33,046 nucleotides of DNA from an uncultured Rhodocyclaceae bacterium (GTDB taxonomy: Bacteria; Pseudomonadota; Gammaproteobacteria; Burkholderiales; Rhodocyclaceae): contig URNG01000021.1 in assembly GCA_900549295.1 (NCBI GenBank), forward strand, positions 1 to 33,046. The letters are read 5' to 3'. Below the pieces are notes generated by a model. That model made no database searches. It had not been told where the DNA came from and was given only the letters and a program-made list of their open reading frames with translations. Position 1 is the stretch's first letter, and each line of letters begins with the position of its first letter. Position numbers and translations under genes: made by a program. This document shows positions 30,429 to 33,046 of this stretch, in pieces.

Positions 30429-32315
30429 ATGCTCTATCCCACCCGTTTCGATGTGATCGTCGTCGGCGGCGGCCACGCCGGCACCGAAGCCGCGCTGGCC
30501 GCGGCGCGGGCGGGGGCGCGCACCCTGCTGCTGACGCACAGTCTCGACACCCTCGGGGCGATGAGCTGCAACCCGTCGATCGGCGGCATCGGCAAGGGGC
30601 ATCTGGTGCGCGAGGTCGATGCGCTGGGCGGGGCGATGGCGGCGGCCACCGACGAGGCCGGCATCCAGTTCCGCATGCTGAACGCCTCGAAAGGCCCGGC
30701 GGTACGCGCGACGCGCGCCCAGGCCGACCGCGTGCTGTACAAGCAGGCGATCCGTTCGCGCCTGGAGAACCAGCCGAATCTGAGCATCTTCGCGCAAGCC
30801 TGCGACGATCTGATCGTCGAAGGCGACGCCGTGCGCGGCGCGGTGACGCAACTGGGCATCCGCTTTCTGGCCGATGCGGTGGTGTTGACCGCAGGCACCT
30901 TTCTCAACGGCAAGATCCACGTCGGGCTGGAAAATTACACCGGCGGGCGCATGGGCGATCCGCCCTCGCTGTCGCTGGCGGCGCGCTTGCAGGAATTGAA
31001 ACTGCCGCAAGGCCGCCTGAAAACCGGCACGCCGCCGCGCCTGGACGGCAAGAGCATCGATTTTTCGGTGATGCAGGTGCAGCACTCGGACGACCCGCTG
31101 CCGGTGTTTTCCTTCCTCGGCAGCGCCAGCCAGCATCCGCGCCAGTTGCCGTGCTGGATTACCGAAACCAGCGAAAAAACACATGCCATCATCCGTGGCG
31201 GTCTGGATCGTTCGCCGATGTATACCGGCGTGATCGAAGGCGTCGGCCCGCGTTACTGCCCGTCGATCGAAGACAAGATTCACCGTTTTGCCGACAAGGA
31301 CAAACACAACGTTTTCCTTGAACCGGAAGGTTTGCATACGCACGAAATCTACCCGAACGGCGTATCCACCAGCCTGCCCTTCGACGTGCAACTGGCGCTG
31401 ATCCGTTCCATCCGTGGCCTGGAAAACTGCCACATCCTGCGCCCCGGTTACGCCATCGAATACGATTTCTACGACCCGCGCGCCTTGAAGGACAGTCTGG
31501 AAACCAAGCAGATCAACGGCCTGTTTTTTGCCGGCCAGATCAACGGCACCACCGGCTATGAAGAAGCCGCCGCCCAGGGTCTGCTGGCGGGCATCAATGC
31601 AGCGCGCCACGGGCGCGGCGAAACCAGCTGGTGCCCCCGGCGCGACGAGGCTTACCTCGGGGTGCTGGTGGATGATCTGATTACGCGCGGGGTGAGTGAC
31701 CCTTATCGCATGTTCACCAGCCGCGCCGAATACCGTTTGAGCCTGCGCGAGGACAATGCCGACCTGCGCCTGACGGAGCAGGGGCGCTCGCTGGGGCTGG
31801 TCGATGACGCGCGCTGGGATGCCTTCTGCCGCAAGCGCGATGCCATTGTGGCAGAACAGGAGCGCCTGAAAGCGACCTGGGTCAATCCGAAAATCACCCC
31901 GGCAGAGGACTGCGCGCGCGTGCTGGGCAAGGCCATCGAGCATGAGTACAGCCTGTTCGAGCTGCTGCGCCGACCGGACGTGAGCTATGCCGACCTGTTG
32001 ACCCTGCCCGGCGCGGGCGAGGCGCAGACTGACCCGCTGGTGGTGGAGCAACTGGAGATTTCCGCCAAGTACCAGGGCTACATCGACCGCCAGCACGAGG
32101 AAGTGGCGAAAGCCGCCAGCTACGAACAGAGCGCGCTGCCACCCGATCTCGATTACGCCGCCGTGCCGGGGTTGTCCAACGAAGTGAAGCAGAAACTGCA
32201 ACTGCACCGGCCACAGACCATCGGTCAGGCGTCGCGCATCCAGGGTGTGACTCCGGCGGCGATTTCGCTGCTGCTGATCCACCTCAAGCGCCAGCAACTG
32301 GCGATGTCGGCATGA
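30429..32315 (+). CDS. mnmG: tRNA uridine 5-carboxymethylaminomethyl modification enzyme, FAD subunit
   Basis: 628 residues, full family length. With MnmE it installs the cmnm5 group on U34 of certain tRNAs, using methylene-THF, FAD and GTP. The FAD-binding Rossmann motif VVGGGHAGTEAA is at ~11-22; CNPSIGGIGKGHLVREVDALGG, GTFLNGKIHVGL, GRMGDPPS, KTGTPPRLDGKSIDFS, and the second-FAD-site region QINGTTGYEEAAAQGLLAG follow. The C-terminal helical domain RSNADLR-type region ends at LKRQQLAMSA. ATG 30429 begins the conserved MLYPTRFDVIVVGGGHAG. The 5' flank (30255-30428) has TAGAAT at ~30352. It overlaps rsmG by ATGA. Confidence 0.97.
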   Translation: MLYPTRFDVIVVGGGHAGTEAALAAARAGARTLLLTHSLDTLGAMSCNPSIGGIGKGHLVREVDALGGAMAAATDEAGIQFRMLNASKGPAVRATRAQADRVLYKQAIRSRLENQPNLSIFAQACDDLIVEGDAVRGAVTQLGIRFLADAVVLTAGTFLNGKIHVGLENYTGGRMGDPPSLSLAARLQELKLPQGRLKTGTPPRLDGKSIDFSVMQVQHSDDPLPVFSFLGSASQHPRQLPCWITETSEKTHAIIRGGLDRSPMYTGVIEGVGPRYCPSIEDKIHRFADKDKHNVFLEPEGLHTHEIYPNGVSTSLPFDVQLALIRSIRGLENCHILRPGYAIEYDFYDPRALKDSLETKQINGLFFAGQINGTTGYEEAAAQGLLAGINAARHGRGETSWCPRRDEAYLGVLVDDLITRGVSDPYRMFTSRAEYRLSLREDNADLRLTEQGRSLGLVDDARWDAFCRKRDAIVAEQERLKATWVNPKITPAEDCARVLGKAIEHEYSLFELLRRPDVSYADLLTLPGAGEAQTDPLVVEQLEISAKYQGYIDRQHEEVAKAASYEQSALPPDLDYAAVPGLSNEVKQKLQLHRPQTIGQASRIQGVTPAAISLLLIHLKRQQLAMSA

Positions 32316-32929
32316 GCGCCGCCGATCTGAGCGCCGGGCTGGCGCAACTGGGGCTGGATTTGCCGCCAGCGGCGCAGGCGCAGTTGCTGGCCTTCCGTGA
32401 CCTGCTCCTGAAATGGAACAAGACCTACAACCTGACCGCCCTGCGCGACCCGGAGCAGGCGCTGTCACACCACCTGCTCGACTCGCTGGCGATCCTGCCG
32501 CACGTCGGCGACGGGGTCTTGCTCGACGTCGGCGCGGGCGGCGGCCTGCCCGGCATTCCGCTCGCCATCGCCCGGCCGCAGCTGGCGGTGAGTTTGGTCG
32601 ATACGGTGCAGAAGAAAACCACCTTCCTGCAGCAGGCGGCCATCGAGCTTGGCTTGCCGAATCTGCGCGTGCATCATGCGCGGGTGGAGCAAATGGCGGG
32701 CCAGTACGCGCAGATCAGTTCGCGCGCCTTTGCCGAATTGAAAACCTTCGTCGAACTGACCCGTCACCTGCTGGCTCCCGGCGGCCGCTGGCTGGCGATG
32801 AAGGGAACCTACCCGGCGCAGGAAATCGCCGCGCTGGGGCCGGACGTGGCGCTGGAATCCAGCCACGCGCTGCGAGTTCCCGGTCTGGACGCGGAAAGAC
32901 ATCTCATCATTCTGAAAGCGGGCGCATGA
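32312..32929 (+). CDS. rsmG: 16S rRNA (guanine-527-N7) methyltransferase
   Basis: 205-residue SAM-dependent methyltransferase acting on G527 in the 530 loop of 16S rRNA. Family signatures are LLKWNKTYNLTALRDPEQALSHHLLDSLAILPHV, the SAM motif LLDVGAGGGLPGIPLAIARP, VDTVQKKTTFLQQAAIELGLPNLRVHHARVEQ and SRAFAELKTFVELTRHLL. ATG 32312 overlaps the mnmG TGA and its own stop overlaps the parA start as ATGA, so the three are translationally linked. Loss of this methylation gives low-level streptomycin resistance in other bacteria. Confidence 0.96.
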   Translation: MSAADLSAGLAQLGLDLPPAAQAQLLAFRDLLLKWNKTYNLTALRDPEQALSHHLLDSLAILPHVGDGVLLDVGAGGGLPGIPLAIARPQLAVSLVDTVQKKTTFLQQAAIELGLPNLRVHHARVEQMAGQYAQISSRAFAELKTFVELTRHLLAPGGRWLAMKGTYPAQEIAALGPDVALESSHALRVPGLDAERHLIILKAGA

Positions 32930-33046
32930 AGATACTCGCCATTACCAATCAAAAAGGCGGCGTCGGCAAGACCACCACCGCCGTCAATCTCGCCGCCGCG
33001 CTTGGCGCGGCGGGGGGCGGCCGGGCGGCCCCCCCCCCGCCGCCAA
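32926..33046 (+). CDS. parA: ParA/Soj chromosome-partition ATPase, N-terminal fragment
   Basis: The first ~28 residues read MKILAITNQKGGVGKTTTAVNLAAALGAAG, with the deviant Walker A KGGVGKTT of ParA. After that the bases from ~33010 are almost only G and C and the frame gives GGGRAAPPPP, not the expected RVLLVDLDPQGN; this looks like a failed sequence end. Gene order mnmG-rsmG-parA is the normal one near the origin in beta/gammaproteobacteria, so parB would be expected next. Confidence 0.9.
   Translation, partial: MKILAITNQKGGVGKTTTAVNLAAALGAAGGGRAAPPPPP

Noticed and set aside
28080..32315. A single open frame of about 1400 codons on the plus strand
   Set aside because: Only the part from ATG 30429 (MnmG) has family motifs; the upstream 2.3 kb is antisense to the REC-TPR and ribE genes and stays open because of high G+C.
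1..33046. CRISPR array, prophage, plasmid or toxin-antitoxin module
   Set aside because: No regularly spaced repeats, integrase, capsid or toxin-like gene was found; the XRE gene has no toxin partner.

Overview
The window reads as a high-G+C betaproteobacterial chromosome fragment, probably from the Rhodocyclales/Nitrosomonadales side; I do not assign a genus. The evidence is a circularly permuted ssrA (tmRNA) gene encoding the tag ANDERFAVAA, the mnmG-rsmG-parA order, a BPSS1780-family membrane protein pair, a DUF2782 protein, and PTS-type HPr/EI with RapZ but no sugar EII. Both ends look like contig ends: the nadD fragment on the left and the parA fragment on the right lose family similarity in their last 40-50 bases, and the right end becomes pure G/C homopolymer-like sequence. 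No phage, plasmid, CRISPR or transposase gene is visible. The content is mostly core metabolism and signalling.

Layout. 1-2.95 kb (minus strand): a compact run of LOG-family protein, DUF2782 protein, two tandem paralogous membrane proteins and nadD, divergent from polA (2.95-5.66 kb). 5.7-8.4 kb (minus): a cobalamin riboswitch with an intrinsic terminator controlling cobT-cobS-cobC. The divergent plus-strand pair at 8.5-10.0 kb is an outer-membrane 'meta-pathway' type protein and cobU, so the lower-ligand/nucleotide-loop branch of B12 synthesis is split over two opposing units. 10.2-13.6 kb (minus): an unrecognised secreted or flagellum-like small protein, an isochorismatase-fold hydrolase translationally overlapped with a membrane diguanylate cyclase, and a ProQ/FinO RNA chaperone. 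13.8-16.4 kb (plus): rapZ-ubiX, then meso-diaminopimelate dehydrogenase (ddh) closed by a clear terminator.

16.5-17.7 kb holds a secreted SUMF1/FGE-like protein and about 450 bp of dispersed repeats, including a 136-bp MITE-like element. A diverged half copy of that element supplies the stop codon of cobC. 17.7-22.2 kb (plus): ptsH-ptsI and an OprC/NosA-type TonB-dependent copper receptor whose ribosome-binding site lies inside a terminator-like hairpin. 22.2-22.5 kb: permuted tmRNA with a near-consensus promoter. 22.6-27.4 kb (minus): a five-repeat TM-helix channel-like protein without the MscS beta domain, a two-module BamE-like lipoprotein, and a large Cache/PAS/GGDEF cyclase. 27.5-33 kb: a small XRE regulator with a palindrome at its promoter, riboflavin synthase, a response regulator fused to TPRs, then mnmG-rsmG-parA, each overlapping the next by 4 bases.

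How it fits together: B12 nucleotide-loop assembly under riboswitch feedback; two I-site-bearing diguanylate cyclases and a REC-TPR protein for c-di-GMP/two-component signalling; and regulatory phosphotransfer (HPr/EI). I found no clear undescribed multi-gene system. The less ordinary signals are RNA- and repeat-level: the SD-sequestering hairpin before the copper receptor, the paired hairpins with complementary loops after cobU, the repeat that ends cobC, and the regular 91-residue repeat protein.
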